A DNA stretch of 64,000 nucleotides. It comes from Oscillospiraceae bacterium (GTDB taxonomy: Bacteria > Bacillota > Clostridia > Oscillospirales > Oscillospiraceae). Shown in pieces: positions 8,086 to 17,907 of this stretch. The stretch's first letter is position 1. Every line of letters starts with the position of its first letter. The translations under genes were made by a program, and so were the position numbers. Location: NCBI GenBank assembly GCA_916988195.3, contig CAKASQ030000061.1, positions 62,001 through 126,000 of the forward strand, read 5' to 3'. The notes under the pieces were generated by a model that worked only from the letters and a program-made list of their open reading frames with translations, searched no databases and was not told the DNA's origin.

Positions 8086-9256
8086 AGTACCGGATCGCCA
8101 CCTTCTCCGTGTTTGCCAGTGCGTCGGCCACCAGCGCGTCCACATCGAGCTTCGCTTCCTCGGCCTCGACGAGCGCGAGTATCGGCTTTGTCTTCGGGTG
8201 CTTGGGCGTAAAGACCGTGCAGCAGTCCTCATAGGGAAGGATGGACGTTTCGAGCGTGCCGATCTTTCTTGCGCGCGTGACGATTTCTTCTTTATCCATG
8301 CCGATGAGCGGATGGAACATCGGGATATCGACAACCGCGCCCGTGACTGCCATCGCGTCCATCGTCTGGCTCGCAACCTGACCGAGATTTTCGCCCGTCA
8401 CAAGGCACTTCGCGCCATGATCCTTCGCAATCGCCTGCGCGATGCGCATCATAAACCGGCGCATGATGATCGTAAAATACTCCTCGCGGCAATTGTCGCG
8501 GATGGCCTCCTGCACTTTCGTAAAGCCAACCACGTCTACGGTCATCCTGCCGCAGTAGCGGGTCATGAGACGCGCCAGCTCCAGCACCTTTTCCTTCGCG
8601 CGCTCGGAGGTATAGGGGTAGGAGAAGAAGTGGATGCACTCAATTTCCACGCCGCGCTTGGCGATCATATAGCCCGCGACCGGAGAGTCGATGCCGCCAG
8701 AGAGGAGCACTGCCGCGCGTCCGCCTGTGCCGGTAGGAAGGCCGCCCGCGCCGGGAACGGAGGGGCCGTGGACATAGGCCGCCGTCTCGCGGACCTCAAT
8801 GTTCACAACGTAGGAGGGATTATGGACATCGACCGCAACGTTCGGGAATTCTTCCGCGATCCGGCCGCCGATTTCCTGGGAGATCTGGATGGAGTTGAGG
8901 GGGAAGCGCTTGTCCGAGCGCTTGGACTCGACCTTGAAGCTCTTCTGCATGGAAAGCTCGTCTCCGAGGTACTCTACGACAGTCTTGAAAATCGCGTCGA
9001 GGTCCTTTTCGCAGGCGCGGCAGCGGCACATCGACGCGATACCGAAAATCGCGCCGCAGGCCTCCCATGCGCCGTCTAAATCGCAGTCATCGTTCAGCGG
9101 CTCGACATAAAGGGTCGACTGCGTGATGGTGACCTTAAACTGGCCAAATTTCGACATACGCCTGCGGGTATTGGTTTTGAGCTTGTCTTCAAAGACGCGG
9201 CGGTTCTGCCCCTTGAGGACGATTTCGCCAAGCTTCAGCAAAAAAAGTTCTTTCAT
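8075..9256 (-). CDS. thiI: ThiI, tRNA 4-thiouridine synthetase / thiamine sulfur carrier
   Basis: A 393-residue ThiI: N-terminal ferredoxin-like and THUMP region (about 1-165) and a PP-loop ATPase domain with LLSGGIDSPVAGY that adenylates U8 of tRNA. The protein ends at about the position where the rhodanese domain begins in E. coli ThiI, so this is the short form seen in many Bacillota, which needs a separate sulfur donor such as NifZ/IscS. The start at 9256 is preceded by AGGATACC. It is the middle gene of yifB-thiI-pncC. Confidence 0.93.
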   Translation of the reverse strand: MKELFLLKLGEIVLKGQNRRVFEDKLKTNTRRRMSKFGQFKVTITQSTLYVEPLNDDCDLDGAWEACGAIFGIASMCRCRACEKDLDAIFKTVVEYLGDELSMQKSFKVESKRSDKRFPLNSIQISQEIGGRIAEEFPNVAVDVHNPSYVVNIEVRETAAYVHGPSVPGAGGLPTGTGGRAAVLLSGGIDSPVAGYMIAKRGVEIECIHFFSYPYTSERAKEKVLELARLMTRYCGRMTVDVVGFTKVQEAIRDNCREEYFTIIMRRFMMRIAQAIAKDHGAKCLVTGENLGQVASQTMDAMAVTGAVVDIPMFHPLIGMDKEEIVTRARKIGTLETSILPYEDCCTVFTPKHPKTKPILALVEAEEAKLDVDALVADALANTEKVAIRYYED

Positions 9257-9290
9257 AAGCGGTATCCTATCTTTATTATAAAGTATTTTC

Positions 9291-10817
9291 TCAATTCTGA
9301 TCATCCGGCCCGAACTTGAACGAGCGGTACTGGATGGCCTCGGCGATGTGCTGGGGCTGAATGTCCGCGCTGCCGTCTAAATCCGCAATCGTCCGGGCAA
9401 CCTTGCGCACGCGGTCGTAGCTTCGAGCGCTCATCTGCAGGCGCTCAAACGCCGTTTTCATGAGCTCGGTGCACGTTTCATCGAGCGCGCAGTTTTTTCG
9501 GAGCTGTTCAGGCTGCATCAGCGCGTTGCAGCGGATGTCCGTTCCGGCGAAGCGGCGGTTCTGAATTTCCCGCGCCGCGTCGACGCGCTTTTTGATCTCG
9601 CTTGAAGGCTCCGCCGTATCATTCCGGCTGAGCGCCTCAAACTTTACCGCGGGAACCTCTACAATTATATCAACCCTGTCAAGCAGCGGCCCGGAGACCT
9701 TGCCGAGATATTTGTCGATATCCGCCTGCCGGCATTTGCACCGGCCGCTCGGGTCTCCGTACCAGCCGCATTTGCACGGGTTCATCGCGCACACCAGCAT
9801 GAACTGGCTGGGGTAGCGCACCGAGCCCTGCACGCGCGAGATGGTCACAACGCCGTCCTCTAACGGCTGGCGCAAGACCTCTAGGGTATCGCGGTGAAAT
9901 TCTGGCAGCTCATCGAGAAACAGAACGCCCCGGTGCGCCATCGAAATTTCGCCCGGCCGGAGCGTCTGCCCGCCGCCGGAGAGAGCGCTTGCCGAAATCG
10001 TGTGGTGCGGGCTTCGGAACGGCCTTGTCTGGATGAGCGGGTTCTTCGCGTCCAGCATGCCGAGGACCGAATAGACCTTCGTGACCTCAATGGCCTCTTC
10101 CTCCGTCATGTCGGGGAGAATCGACGGAATTCTTTTGGCGAGCATGCTCTTGCCCGAGCCCGGAGGGCCAACCATCAGCACATTGTGTCCGCCCGCCGCC
10201 GCAATCTCGAGCGCCCGCTTCACGTTTTCCTGCCCCTTCACATCGCGGAAATCCGGCAGCGCCGCCGAACTTGTCTCCGGGACCCAAGGCTTTTCGGGTT
10301 CGATTGGGGCCGTACCCTTAAGGTGCGCAATGAGCGCCGGAACACTCTCCACGCCGTAAACCGTGAGTCCGCCTGCAAGCGTCGCCTCTGCCGCGTTTTC
10401 CTTCGGGACATAGAGCGCCTCCACGCCGAGCCGCTTTGCCGCCAGCGCCATCGGAAGCACCCCCGTCACCGGCCGGAGCTTGCCCTCTAAGCTGAGCTCT
10501 CCTAAAAATGCGCAGGCCGTCTTCGGAAGCTTTACAAGGCCAGAGGCCTCCAGAATGCCAAGGAGCATCGGAAGATCGTAGAGCGTACCTGTCTTTTTCG
10601 TGCCCGCCGGGGCAAGGTTCAGCGTAATCCGGCTGACCGGAAATTTGTACCCGCAGTTTTTGATGGCCGCGCGCACACGCTCTCTGGCCTCCTTGACCGC
10701 AGTATCCGGCAGACCCACCACGTCAAAACCGGGCAGTCCGTTTGTGATATAGCATTCTACGGAAATTTCATACCCGTCGAGCCCGCGCAGACCCATCGAG
10801 CGAACATGACCCATCAT
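9291..10817 (-). CDS. yifB: YifB/ComM-family Mg-chelatase-like AAA+ ATPase
   Basis: A 508-residue protein: an N-terminal ribosomal-S5/Lon-like domain (GLPGFDVVGLPDTAVKEARERV), a central AAA+ domain with Walker A GPPGSGKS and Walker B LFLDELPEF, and a C-terminal Mg-chelatase subunit ChlI-like domain with the CNPCKCGWYG cysteine cluster and SARSYDRVRKVARTIADL. ComM, the best studied member, is a branch-migration helicase in natural transformation. The ATG pair at 10817/10814 gives the canonical N-terminus. It has its own promoter at 10849-10877 and is divergent from nifJ. Confidence 0.92.
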   Translation of the reverse strand: MMGHVRSMGLRGLDGYEISVECYITNGLPGFDVVGLPDTAVKEARERVRAAIKNCGYKFPVSRITLNLAPAGTKKTGTLYDLPMLLGILEASGLVKLPKTACAFLGELSLEGKLRPVTGVLPMALAAKRLGVEALYVPKENAAEATLAGGLTVYGVESVPALIAHLKGTAPIEPEKPWVPETSSAALPDFRDVKGQENVKRALEIAAAGGHNVLMVGPPGSGKSMLAKRIPSILPDMTEEEAIEVTKVYSVLGMLDAKNPLIQTRPFRSPHHTISASALSGGGQTLRPGEISMAHRGVLFLDELPEFHRDTLEVLRQPLEDGVVTISRVQGSVRYPSQFMLVCAMNPCKCGWYGDPSGRCKCRQADIDKYLGKVSGPLLDRVDIIVEVPAVKFEALSRNDTAEPSSEIKKRVDAAREIQNRRFAGTDIRCNALMQPEQLRKNCALDETCTELMKTAFERLQMSARSYDRVRKVARTIADLDGSADIQPQHIAEAIQYRSFKFGPDDQN

Positions 10818-10848
10818 AGCTTCCCGCGCTCCTCTCGTGTTTTTTCTT

Positions 10849-10877
10849 ATCATACCGCATTTTCCTGTAAAAACCAA
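10849..10877 (-). promoter_or_regulatory. Putative promoter of yifB
   Basis: On the minus strand, TTGGTT (10872-10877), 17 bp, TATGAT (10849-10854). Confidence 0.5.
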
Positions 10878-10967
10878 CCTCTAAAAACAGCTATTTTAAA
10901 AATGATATGCAAAATATCCAAATTTGCATCTGCTTGTGAAACTTCTACAGAAAAATGAGAATTCCGG

Positions 10968-10996
10968 TTTACATTGACAGTAATTTGTGCTATAGT
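10968..10996 (+). promoter_or_regulatory. Promoter of nifJ
   Basis: TTTACA (10968-10973), 17-bp spacer, TATAGT (10991-10996). AGGAGG follows at 11025-11030. The A/T-rich 90 bases upstream hold no convincing operator. Confidence 0.7.
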
Positions 10997-11038
10997 TAGC
11001 TTGTATCCTTATGTAATTACTTTTAGGAGGTAATTGAA

Positions 11039-14000
11039 TTGGCTCGTAAATTTAAAACCATGGACGGCAACAATGCTGCGGCTCATGTATCCTATGCGTT
11101 TACTGAAGTCGCGGGCATTTACCCCATCACGCCGTCGTCCCCCATGGCAGACCTGGTTGACCAGTGGTCTGCTACCGGGCTCAAGAACATCTTCGGCTCC
11201 ACCGTCAAGGTCGTCGAGATGCAGTCTGAGGCCGGCGCATCCGGCACGGTGCACGGCTCCCTCGGCGCCGGCGCTCTGACCACCACCTACACCGCATCCC
11301 AGGGGCTTCTTCTGATGATCCCCAACATGTACAAGATCGCCGCCGAGCAGCTGCCCTGCGTGTTCCACGTTTCGGCACGTACCATCTCGACGCACGCTCT
11401 GAACATCTTCGGCGACCACTCCGACGTGATGGCCTGCCGCCAGACCGGCTTCGCCATGATGTGCGAGACCAACCCGCAGGAAGTCATGGACCTCGCGCCC
11501 GTTGCCCATCTGGCTGCAATCGAAGGCAAGGTTCCATTCCTGAACTTCTTCGATGGCTTCCGTACCTCCCACGAGATCCAGAAGGTCGCTGTGTGGGATT
11601 ATGCGGACCTCAAGGAAATGTGCAACATGGACGCTGTTGCGGCGTTCCGCAAGCACGCTCTGAACCCCGAACATCCGGCAATGCGCGGCTCGCACGAAAA
11701 CGGCGATATCTTCTTCCAGCATCGTGAGGCCTGCAACAAGTTCTATAACGAGCTGCCCGCAGTCGTTGAGAAGTACATGGGCAAGGTCAACGAAAAGCTC
11801 GGCACCAACTATCAGCTCTTCAACTACTATGGCGCGCCCGATGCTGACCGCATCATCATCGCCATGGGCTCCATCTGCGACGTGGCAGAGGAAGTCATCG
11901 ACTACATGAACGCGCACGGCGAGAAGGTCGGTATCGTCAAGGTCCGCCTGTATCGTCCGTTCTGTTCCGACAAGCTGGTCGCGGCCATCCCGGCAACCGC
12001 CAAGAAGATCGCCGTTCTTGACCGCACCAAGGAGCCCGGCTCCCTCGGCGAGCCCCTCTACATGGACGTTGTTACCGCACTTGCCAACGCCGGCGTGCAG
12101 GCTACCATCATCGGCGGCCGCTACGGTCTCGGCTCCAAGGACACGCCCCCCGCATCCGTCTTCGCTGTTTACAATGAGCTCAAGAAGGATCAGCCCAAGC
12201 ACGAGTTCACCATCGGCATCGTCGACGATGTCACAAACCTCTCTCTTGAGGAAGACCGCAACTGCCCGAACACCGCGGCAGAAGGCACCATCGAGTGCAA
12301 GTTCTGGGGTCTCGGCGGCGACGGCACCGTCGGCGCAAACAAGAACTCCATCAAGATCATCGGCGACCATACCGACAAGTATGTCCAGGCCTACTTCCAG
12401 TACGACTCCAAGAAGACCGGCGGCGTGACCATCAGCCACCTGCGCTTCGGCGACAAGCCCATCAAGAGCCCGTACTACATCAACAAGGCTGACTTTGTCG
12501 CCTGCCACAACCCGTCCTACATCACCAAGGGCTTCCCGATCGTCCGTGACGTCAAGCCCGGCGGCGTGTTCATGATCAACTGCCAGTGGACGCCGGAAGA
12601 GCTCGCCCATCATCTGGACGCTGCCTCCAAGCGCTACATTGCGAAGAACAACATCCAGCTCTACACGATCGACGCCATTGATCTGGCACAGAAGATCGGC
12701 ATGGGCAAGCGTACCAACACCATCCTTCAGTCCGCGTTCTTCTCGCTGGCCAAGGTCCTGCCCGAGGCAGAGGCCATCCAGTACATGAAGGAAAAGGCAA
12801 CGCAGTCCTACTCTAAGAAGGGCATGGACGTTGTTGAGATGAACCACAAGGCCATCGATGCCGGCGCTACTGCGTACAAGAAGGTCGACGTTCCTGCCGA
12901 CTGGGCAAATGCAGAAGACGTTGCTGTCGACCACAAGCTCGAAGGCAAGCCGGAGCTTGTCAAGCAGGTCAAGAACCTCCTGTTCCCGATCGACAAGATG
13001 GACGGCGACAGCCTGCCTGTTTCCGCGTTCATGGATCATGTCGACGGCGAGTTCGAGCTTGGTGCTGCCGCTTACGAAAAGCGCGGCGTCGCCGTTGCCG
13101 TTCCGACCTGGGACTCCGCAAAGTGCATCCAGTGCAACAACTGCGCTTACGTCTGCCCGCACGCGACCATCCGTCCGTTCGCGCTGACCGAAGAAGAAGC
13201 AAAGAATGCTCCCGCGGCTGCCAAGATCGTTCCGGTCAAGGCCGGCAAGGGCAAGGGCGTTTATCAGTTCACCATGGCCATCTCCCCGCTCGACTGCATG
13301 GGCTGCGGCGTCTGCGTCAGCGTCTGCCCCGAGAAGGTTCAGGCCATCAAGATGGTTCCGCAGGAAGAAGAGCTCGCCCAGCAGGATGTGTTCGACTACT
13401 GCGTTTCCAAGGTTTCCGAGAAGAAGGAACTCCAGACTGCCGACGTCAAGGGCTCTCAGTTCCGCAAGCCGCTGCTTGAGTTCTCCGGCTCCTGCGCAGG
13501 CTGCGCCGAGACGAGCTACGCACGTCTGGTCACGCAGCTCTACGGCGACCGTATGTATATCTCCAACGCTACCGGCTGCTCGTCCATCTGGGGCGGCCCG
13601 GGCGCTACCTCTCCGTACTGCACGAACGCTGAGGGTCAGGGCCCCGCATGGTGCAACTCCCTGTTCGAAGACAACGCCGAGCATGGCTTCGGTATGTACG
13701 TCGCACAGAAGGCCATCCGCACGCATCTGGCCGATCTCACCAAGCAGCTCATCGCTGTCGACTATACCGACGCCGATCTGAAGGCTGCCGCGCAGAAGTG
13801 GCTCGATACCATGGAAGACGGTGACGCGAACAAGGCCGCTACCAAGGCTTATGTCGCAGAGCTTGAAGCTTCCGTCATTTCCGGCTGCGATTGCGACGCC
13901 TGCAAGCTGGGCGCAGAAATCCTCTCCAAGAAGGATTACCTCTCCAAGAAGTCCGTCTGGATCTTCGGCGGCGACGGCTGGGCATACGATATCGGCTTCG

Positions 14001-14593
14001 GCGGTGTGGACCATGTTCTCGCTTCCGGTGAAGATGTCAACGTCTTCGTCTTCGATACCGAGGTTTACTCCAACACCGGCGGACAGGCTTCCAAGGCTTC
14101 CAACATCGGTCAGGTTGCGCAGTTCGCAGCTGCCGGTAAGGAAACCAAGTCGAAGTCCCTGGCGGAGATCGCCATGAGCTACGGCTATGTCTACGTCGCG
14201 CAGGTCGCCATGGGCGCCAACGCCGCGCAGACCCTCAAGGCCATCCAGGAAGCAGAAGCTTACCATGGCCCGTCGCTCATCATCGGCTACGCACCCTGCG
14301 AGATGCACTCCATCAAGGGCGGCATGCAGAACTGCCAGACCGAGATGAAGAAGGCTGTCGACTGCGGCTATTGGAACATGTTCCGCTTCAACCCGGCTGC
14401 TGACAAGAAGTTCACGCTCGACTCCAAGGCGCCCGCCGGCGGCTATCAGGAGTTCCTGATGAACGAGGCCCGTTACAGTCGTCTGACCCGCGAGTTCCCG
14501 GAGCGTGCCACCGTCTTGTTCGCAAAGAACGAGGAGAACGCCAAGGAGCGCTACGAGCACCTGCTCAAGCTGGTCGAAATGTACGACAAATAA
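11039..14593 (+). CDS. nifJ: Pyruvate:ferredoxin (flavodoxin) oxidoreductase
   Basis: A single-chain 1184-residue enzyme that oxidises pyruvate and CoA to acetyl-CoA and CO2 with reduction of ferredoxin, the central pyruvate reaction of anaerobes. In order: TPP pyrimidine-binding domain with YPITPSSPMADLVDQW, gamma-type domain, a two-[4Fe-4S] ferredoxin insert (CIQCNNCAYVC from residue 696 and CMGCGVCVSVC from 753), and the TPP-diphosphate domain with CAGCAE (from 819) and GGDGWAYDIGFGG. The start is TTG at 11039, eight bases from AGGAGG, and gives the family N-terminus ARKFKTMDGN. Strongly C-rich, highly expressed codon use produces long mirror reading frames on the other strand. Confidence 0.97.
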   Translation: MARKFKTMDGNNAAAHVSYAFTEVAGIYPITPSSPMADLVDQWSATGLKNIFGSTVKVVEMQSEAGASGTVHGSLGAGALTTTYTASQGLLLMIPNMYKIAAEQLPCVFHVSARTISTHALNIFGDHSDVMACRQTGFAMMCETNPQEVMDLAPVAHLAAIEGKVPFLNFFDGFRTSHEIQKVAVWDYADLKEMCNMDAVAAFRKHALNPEHPAMRGSHENGDIFFQHREACNKFYNELPAVVEKYMGKVNEKLGTNYQLFNYYGAPDADRIIIAMGSICDVAEEVIDYMNAHGEKVGIVKVRLYRPFCSDKLVAAIPATAKKIAVLDRTKEPGSLGEPLYMDVVTALANAGVQATIIGGRYGLGSKDTPPASVFAVYNELKKDQPKHEFTIGIVDDVTNLSLEEDRNCPNTAAEGTIECKFWGLGGDGTVGANKNSIKIIGDHTDKYVQAYFQYDSKKTGGVTISHLRFGDKPIKSPYYINKADFVACHNPSYITKGFPIVRDVKPGGVFMINCQWTPEELAHHLDAASKRYIAKNNIQLYTIDAIDLAQKIGMGKRTNTILQSAFFSLAKVLPEAEAIQYMKEKATQSYSKKGMDVVEMNHKAIDAGATAYKKVDVPADWANAEDVAVDHKLEGKPELVKQVKNLLFPIDKMDGDSLPVSAFMDHVDGEFELGAAAYEKRGVAVAVPTWDSAKCIQCNNCAYVCPHATIRPFALTEEEAKNAPAAAKIVPVKAGKGKGVYQFTMAISPLDCMGCGVCVSVCPEKVQAIKMVPQEEELAQQDVFDYCVSKVSEKKELQTADVKGSQFRKPLLEFSGSCAGCAETSYARLVTQLYGDRMYISNATGCSSIWGGPGATSPYCTNAEGQGPAWCNSLFEDNAEHGFGMYVAQKAIRTHLADLTKQLIAVDYTDADLKAAAQKWLDTMEDGDANKAATKAYVAELEASVISGCDCDACKLGAEILSKKDYLSKKSVWIFGGDGWAYDIGFGGVDHVLASGEDVNVFVFDTEVYSNTGGQASKASNIGQVAQFAAAGKETKSKSLAEIAMSYGYVYVAQVAMGANAAQTLKAIQEAEAYHGPSLIIGYAPCEMHSIKGGMQNCQTEMKKAVDCGYWNMFRFNPAADKKFTLDSKAPAGGYQEFLMNEARYSRLTREFPERATVLFAKNEENAKERYEHLLKLVEMYDK

Positions 14594-14610
14594 TCTCCCC
14601 AAGCATCAAG

Positions 14611-14640
14611 AAGGACGGTACCGCAAGGTACCGTCCTTTT
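14611..14640 (+). terminator. Terminator of nifJ
   Basis: Perfect stem AAGGACGGTACC / GGTACCGTCCTT around a GCAA tetraloop, followed by T residues. It may also serve dapA from the other side. Confidence 0.85.
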
Positions 14641-14663
14641 CATGTCCATATGAGAGCTTCCGG

Positions 14664-15548
14664 TTATGCGTCGGGGGCTGTAGCAAGCGCGGCCTTTAAA
14701 ATGGGGAGCTTTTCGTCCGACAGCCCGGTCAGCGGAAGCCGCGGAAGCCCGACCGGGAAGCCCTCCAGTTCCAGCGCCTTTTTGACCGGGATGGGGTTGA
14801 CCTCGCAAAAGAGTGCGCCGATGAGCGGAATCAATTCCCGCTGCAAGCGCCCAGCGGTTCGGAAATCGTTTTTCTGGCACGCGCGGAGCATCGCGAGCGT
14901 CTTTTTGGGGCGCACGTTGGAGAGAACGGAGATGAGCCCTTTCGCGCCCAGCGCCATCGCTGTGACGGCCTCGTCGTCGTTTCCGGACCAGACAAAGAAG
15001 CTGTCTCCGCAGGTCTCGATGATCTTTGCGATTTTCGCCGGGCTTCCGCCCGCTTCCTTCACGCCCTGAATGTTCGGATGCTTCGCGAGCGCCTGACAGG
15101 TCTCGAGTTTCAGGTCCAGTCCGGTGCGGCTGGGGACGTTGTAGCAGATGACGGGGCAGGAAATCGCGTCTGCGATGGCTTCATAGTGCGCGATGAGGCC
15201 GGACTGTGTGCATTTGTTGTAGTAGGGTGTGACAATGAGGACGGCGCTTACCCCCATAGACGACGCGGCACGGCTCAGGTCGATTGCGTGAGCCGTGTCG
15301 TTCGAGCCGGTTCCCGCAATGATCTTGCAGCGTCCGGCGGTATATTGCATTGCGTGGGCGATGAGCGTGAGCTGCTCGGAAGACGACAGCGTTGCGCTCT
15401 CGCCGGTGGTGCCGCAGACGACGATGGCGTCGACGTTTGCGGCCAATTGCGCGTCTAACAGCTTTTCAAACGTTGGGATGTCGATCGTACCGTTTCTGAA
15501 GGGTGTCACGATGGCCGTGGCCAGACCTTCAAAGACGGGCTGCTTCAT
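14664..15548 (-). CDS. dapA: 4-hydroxy-tetrahydrodipicolinate synthase
   Basis: A 294-residue class I aldolase that condenses pyruvate with aspartate semialdehyde, the first committed step to diaminopimelate and lysine. The Schiff-base lysine is K164 in GVKEAGG; Y136 in CYNVPSRTG and T47-T48 in CGTTGES complete the catalytic triad, with Y110 nearby. The length fits the family. It lies 23 bases behind asd, whose product is its substrate, so asd-dapA form a small lysine/DAP operon under the asd promoter. Confidence 0.96.
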   Translation of the reverse strand: MKQPVFEGLATAIVTPFRNGTIDIPTFEKLLDAQLAANVDAIVVCGTTGESATLSSSEQLTLIAHAMQYTAGRCKIIAGTGSNDTAHAIDLSRAASSMGVSAVLIVTPYYNKCTQSGLIAHYEAIADAISCPVICYNVPSRTGLDLKLETCQALAKHPNIQGVKEAGGSPAKIAKIIETCGDSFFVWSGNDDEAVTAMALGAKGLISVLSNVRPKKTLAMLRACQKNDFRTAGRLQRELIPLIGALFCEVNPIPVKKALELEGFPVGLPRLPLTGLSDEKLPILKAALATAPDA

Positions 15549-15571
15549 GCAACCACTCCCTCTATGAAAAA

Positions 15572-16660
15572 TTATTTTGCGTCAATATATCCTTCCGCGC
15601 ACAGGAGTTCTGCAAGCAGCACCGCGCCGCCAGCGGCTCCGCGCAGGGTGTTGTGAGACAGGCAGACAAATTTATAGTCGTACTGTGTATCTTCGCGCAG
15701 ACGGCCGATGGAGACGGCCATGCCGCCCTCGAGATTACGGTCAAGCTTCGTCTGCGGCCGGTCGGCCTCTTCGAAGTAGTGCAGGAACTGCTTGGGAGCG
15801 GACGGCAGGTTCAGCTCCTGCGCTCTGCCGGAGAACGCTGCCCAGTCGGCCTTGATCTGCTCGATGGAGGGCTTTTCCCCCTTGAAAGAGACGAAGCAGG
15901 CCGCCATGTGGCCGTCCGAGCACGGAACGCGGAGGCACTGCGCCGTGATGGCAGGGGAGGAGGCGTTTTCAATGTGGTCGCCCGCGATCTTACCCCAGAG
16001 CTTGAGCGGCTCCTGCTCGGACTTTTCTTCCTCGCCGCCAATGTACGGGATGACGTTGTCGATCATCTCCGGCCATGTTTCAAACGTCTTGCCGGCGCCG
16101 GAAATGGCCTGATACGTGCAGACGAGCGCCTTTTCTACGCCGTATTTCATCAGCGGGTGCAGCGCGGGCACGTAGCTTTGCAGCGAGCAGTTGGACTTGA
16201 CGGCGATAAAGCCGCGCTTTGTGCCGAGGCGCTTTCTTTGCGCGTCGATGATCTGGATGTGGTCTGCGTTGATCTCCGGAACGACCATCGGAACGTCCGG
16301 TGTCCAGCGGTGGGCGGAGTTGTTGGAGACGACGGGGCACTCGAGCTTCGCGTATTTTTCCTCCAGCGCCTTGATCTCGTCTTTTTTCATGTTGACCGCG
16401 CAGAAGACAAAGTCGACCATCGACGCGATCTTCTCCGCATCCGCTTCCGCGTCCATGACAACGAGATTGCCCTCGGATTCCGGAATGTCCTCCTGCATGA
16501 ACCACTTGCCCGCGACCGCGTCTTTATAGGCCTTGCCCGCGCTATGGGCGCTTGCTGCAAGAACGACCGGCTCAAACCACGGATGCTTCGCCGTCAGCAG
16601 CACGAACCGCTGACCTACCATGCCCGTTGCGCCAATGATACCGACTTTATACTTCTTCAT
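15572..16660 (-). CDS. asd: Aspartate-semialdehyde dehydrogenase
   Basis: A 362-residue NADP-dependent enzyme that reduces aspartyl phosphate to aspartate semialdehyde. It has the N-terminal Rossmann motif GIIGATGMVGQRF, the nucleophile C158 in KSNCSLQSYVPAL, and a histidine in CSDGHMA. The overall pattern (SNNSAHRWTPDVPMVVPEIN) is that of the archaeal/fungal-type Asd subfamily rather than the classical enterobacterial type. The ATG at 16660 has GGAG upstream; reading further upstream would run into the leader hairpin. First gene of asd-dapA. Confidence 0.95.
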   Translation of the reverse strand: MKKYKVGIIGATGMVGQRFVLLTAKHPWFEPVVLAASAHSAGKAYKDAVAGKWFMQEDIPESEGNLVVMDAEADAEKIASMVDFVFCAVNMKKDEIKALEEKYAKLECPVVSNNSAHRWTPDVPMVVPEINADHIQIIDAQRKRLGTKRGFIAVKSNCSLQSYVPALHPLMKYGVEKALVCTYQAISGAGKTFETWPEMIDNVIPYIGGEEEKSEQEPLKLWGKIAGDHIENASSPAITAQCLRVPCSDGHMAACFVSFKGEKPSIEQIKADWAAFSGRAQELNLPSAPKQFLHYFEEADRPQTKLDRNLEGGMAVSIGRLREDTQYDYKFVCLSHNTLRGAAGGAVLLAELLCAEGYIDAK

Positions 16661-16754
16661 AGGTTTTCGCTCCATTTCTATCAGAGTTTGGGGTTGATTG
16701 TACCCGCGCGATATACTATAATAACCGATGACGCGGGAAAATGTGCGCGTTATC

Positions 16755-16795
16755 GTGTTCTCGATACAAGGACGTATGTCCATGCCTTAGAACAC
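16755..16795 (-). promoter_or_regulatory. Stem-loop at the 5' end of the asd leader
   Basis: Transcription from the promoter at 16800-16828 should begin near 16793. The first about 40 bases can fold with GTGTTCT pairing AGAACAC and an inner GGAC...GTCC stem. The whole leader to the ATG is about 130 bases. I recognise no known riboswitch class. Confidence 0.4.
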
Positions 16796-16799
16796 GTTC

Positions 16800-16828
16800 A
16801 TCATAGCATATGCAGCTTTGGCTGTCAA
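16800..16828 (-). promoter_or_regulatory. Promoter of asd-dapA
   Basis: On the minus strand, TTGACA (16823-16828), 17 bp, TATGAT (16800-16805). Confidence 0.8.
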
Positions 16829-16872
16829 TGTGAAAGCTGTACAGTTTCTGAAGAATTGCGAGGGGACTTTTG

Positions 16873-17898
16873 TTGAAAACCCATGATTTTTACTATGATC
16901 TGCCTGAAGAGCTCATTGCCCAGACCCCTTTAGAGCGCCGCGACGGCTCGCGGTTGATGGTGCTGAACAAGGACACAGGTGAAATCGAGCACCGGCACTT
17001 TTATGATTTGCCGGAGTATCTACAGCCGGGAGACACGCTGGTGCTGAACGATTCGCGCGTGCTGCCGGCAAGGCTTCTCGGCCACCGTGTGCCGACGATG
17101 GGCGCGGTCGAGGTGCTGCTGCTGCGCGACAAGGGAGACGGTGTGTGGGAATGCCTCACGAAGCCCGGGCGCAAGACGCACACGGGGACGGAGCTTTCGT
17201 TTGGAGACGGCGAGCTGACGGCTACGGTCGTCGGCGAGGTGGACGATGGAAACAAGCTTGTGCAGTTCCACTACAAGGGTATTTTCCTGGAGGTTCTCGA
17301 GCGCCTCGGTCAGATGCCGCTGCCGCCCTATATCCATGAGCAGCTGCAAGACCCCGAGCGCTATCAGACCGTCTATTCAAGAGCGAATGGCTCTGCTGCT
17401 GCGCCGACAGCCGGCCTTCATTTTACGAAGGAGCTGCTGGAGAAGCTGCAAGCGCAGGGCGTGAATCTCGCCTACGTGACGCTCCATGTGGGACTCGGCA
17501 CGTTCCGCCCCGTGAAGGCCGAGGAGATCACGGACCATCATATGCACAGCGAGTTCTGTATGATGAGCGCGGAAACGGCAAAGCTTCTTAACGAAACGCA
17601 TCAAAGCGGCCACCGCATCGTCTGCGTCGGCACAACGTCCTGCCGGACAGTCGAATCGCTCGTGGAATCCGACGGCACGTTCCGTGAAAAATCCGCGTGG
17701 ACGGAGATTTTCATCTATCCGGGCTACTGGTTTAAGGCGCTCGACGCGCTCATTACGAACTTCCACCTGCCGGAGAGCACGCTCGTTATGCTCGTCTCCG
17801 CGCTCGCAGGTCGCGAGAATATCCTGCATGCCTATAACGTGGCTGTGCAGGAAAAATACCGCTTTTTCTCTTTTGGCGACGCAATGTTCATTCACTAA
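16873..17898 (+). CDS. queA: S-adenosylmethionine:tRNA ribosyltransferase-isomerase
   Basis: A 341-residue QueA that transfers and rearranges the ribosyl group of SAM onto preQ1-tRNA to give epoxyqueuosine. Family landmarks include [15 protein letters not shown] at the start, [25 protein letters not shown] and [12 protein letters not shown]. The start codon is TTG; of the two adjacent TTGs the one at 16873 has GAGGGG seven bases upstream and gives the family N-terminus (M)KTHDFYYD. The next gene, tgt, acts one step earlier on the same tRNAs, and the spacing is only nine bases, so queA-tgt are cotranscribed. Confidence 0.95.
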   Translation: MKTHDFYYDLPEELIAQTPLERRDGSRLMVLNKDTGEIEHRHFYDLPEYLQPGDTLVLNDSRVLPARLLGHRVPTMGAVEVLLLRDKGDGVWECLTKPGRKTHTGTELSFGDGELTATVVGEVDDGNKLVQFHYKGIFLEVLERLGQMPLPPYIHEQLQDPERYQTVYSRANGSAAAPTAGLHFTKELLEKLQAQGVNLAYVTLHVGLGTFRPVKAEEITDHHMHSEFCMMSAETAKLLNETHQSGHRIVCVGTTSCRTVESLVESDGTFREKSAWTEIFIYPGYWFKALDALITNFHLPESTLVMLVSALAGRENILHAYNVAVQEKYRFFSFGDAMFIH

Positions 17899-17907
17899 GG
17901 AGGGCGC

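Noticed and set aside
10920-10967. Rex-like site TTGTGAAACTTCTACAG upstream of nifJ
   Set aside because: Only one half resembles the Rex motif; the palindrome is not there.
11009-14602. 1197-codon open frame on the minus strand
   Set aside because: It mirrors nifJ codon by codon; the strong codon bias of nifJ leaves the opposite strand without stops. No ribosome site or recognisable domain.
16661-16799. Lysine riboswitch or T-box before asd
   Set aside because: Too short for the lysine aptamer and no T-box antiterminator bulge sequence.
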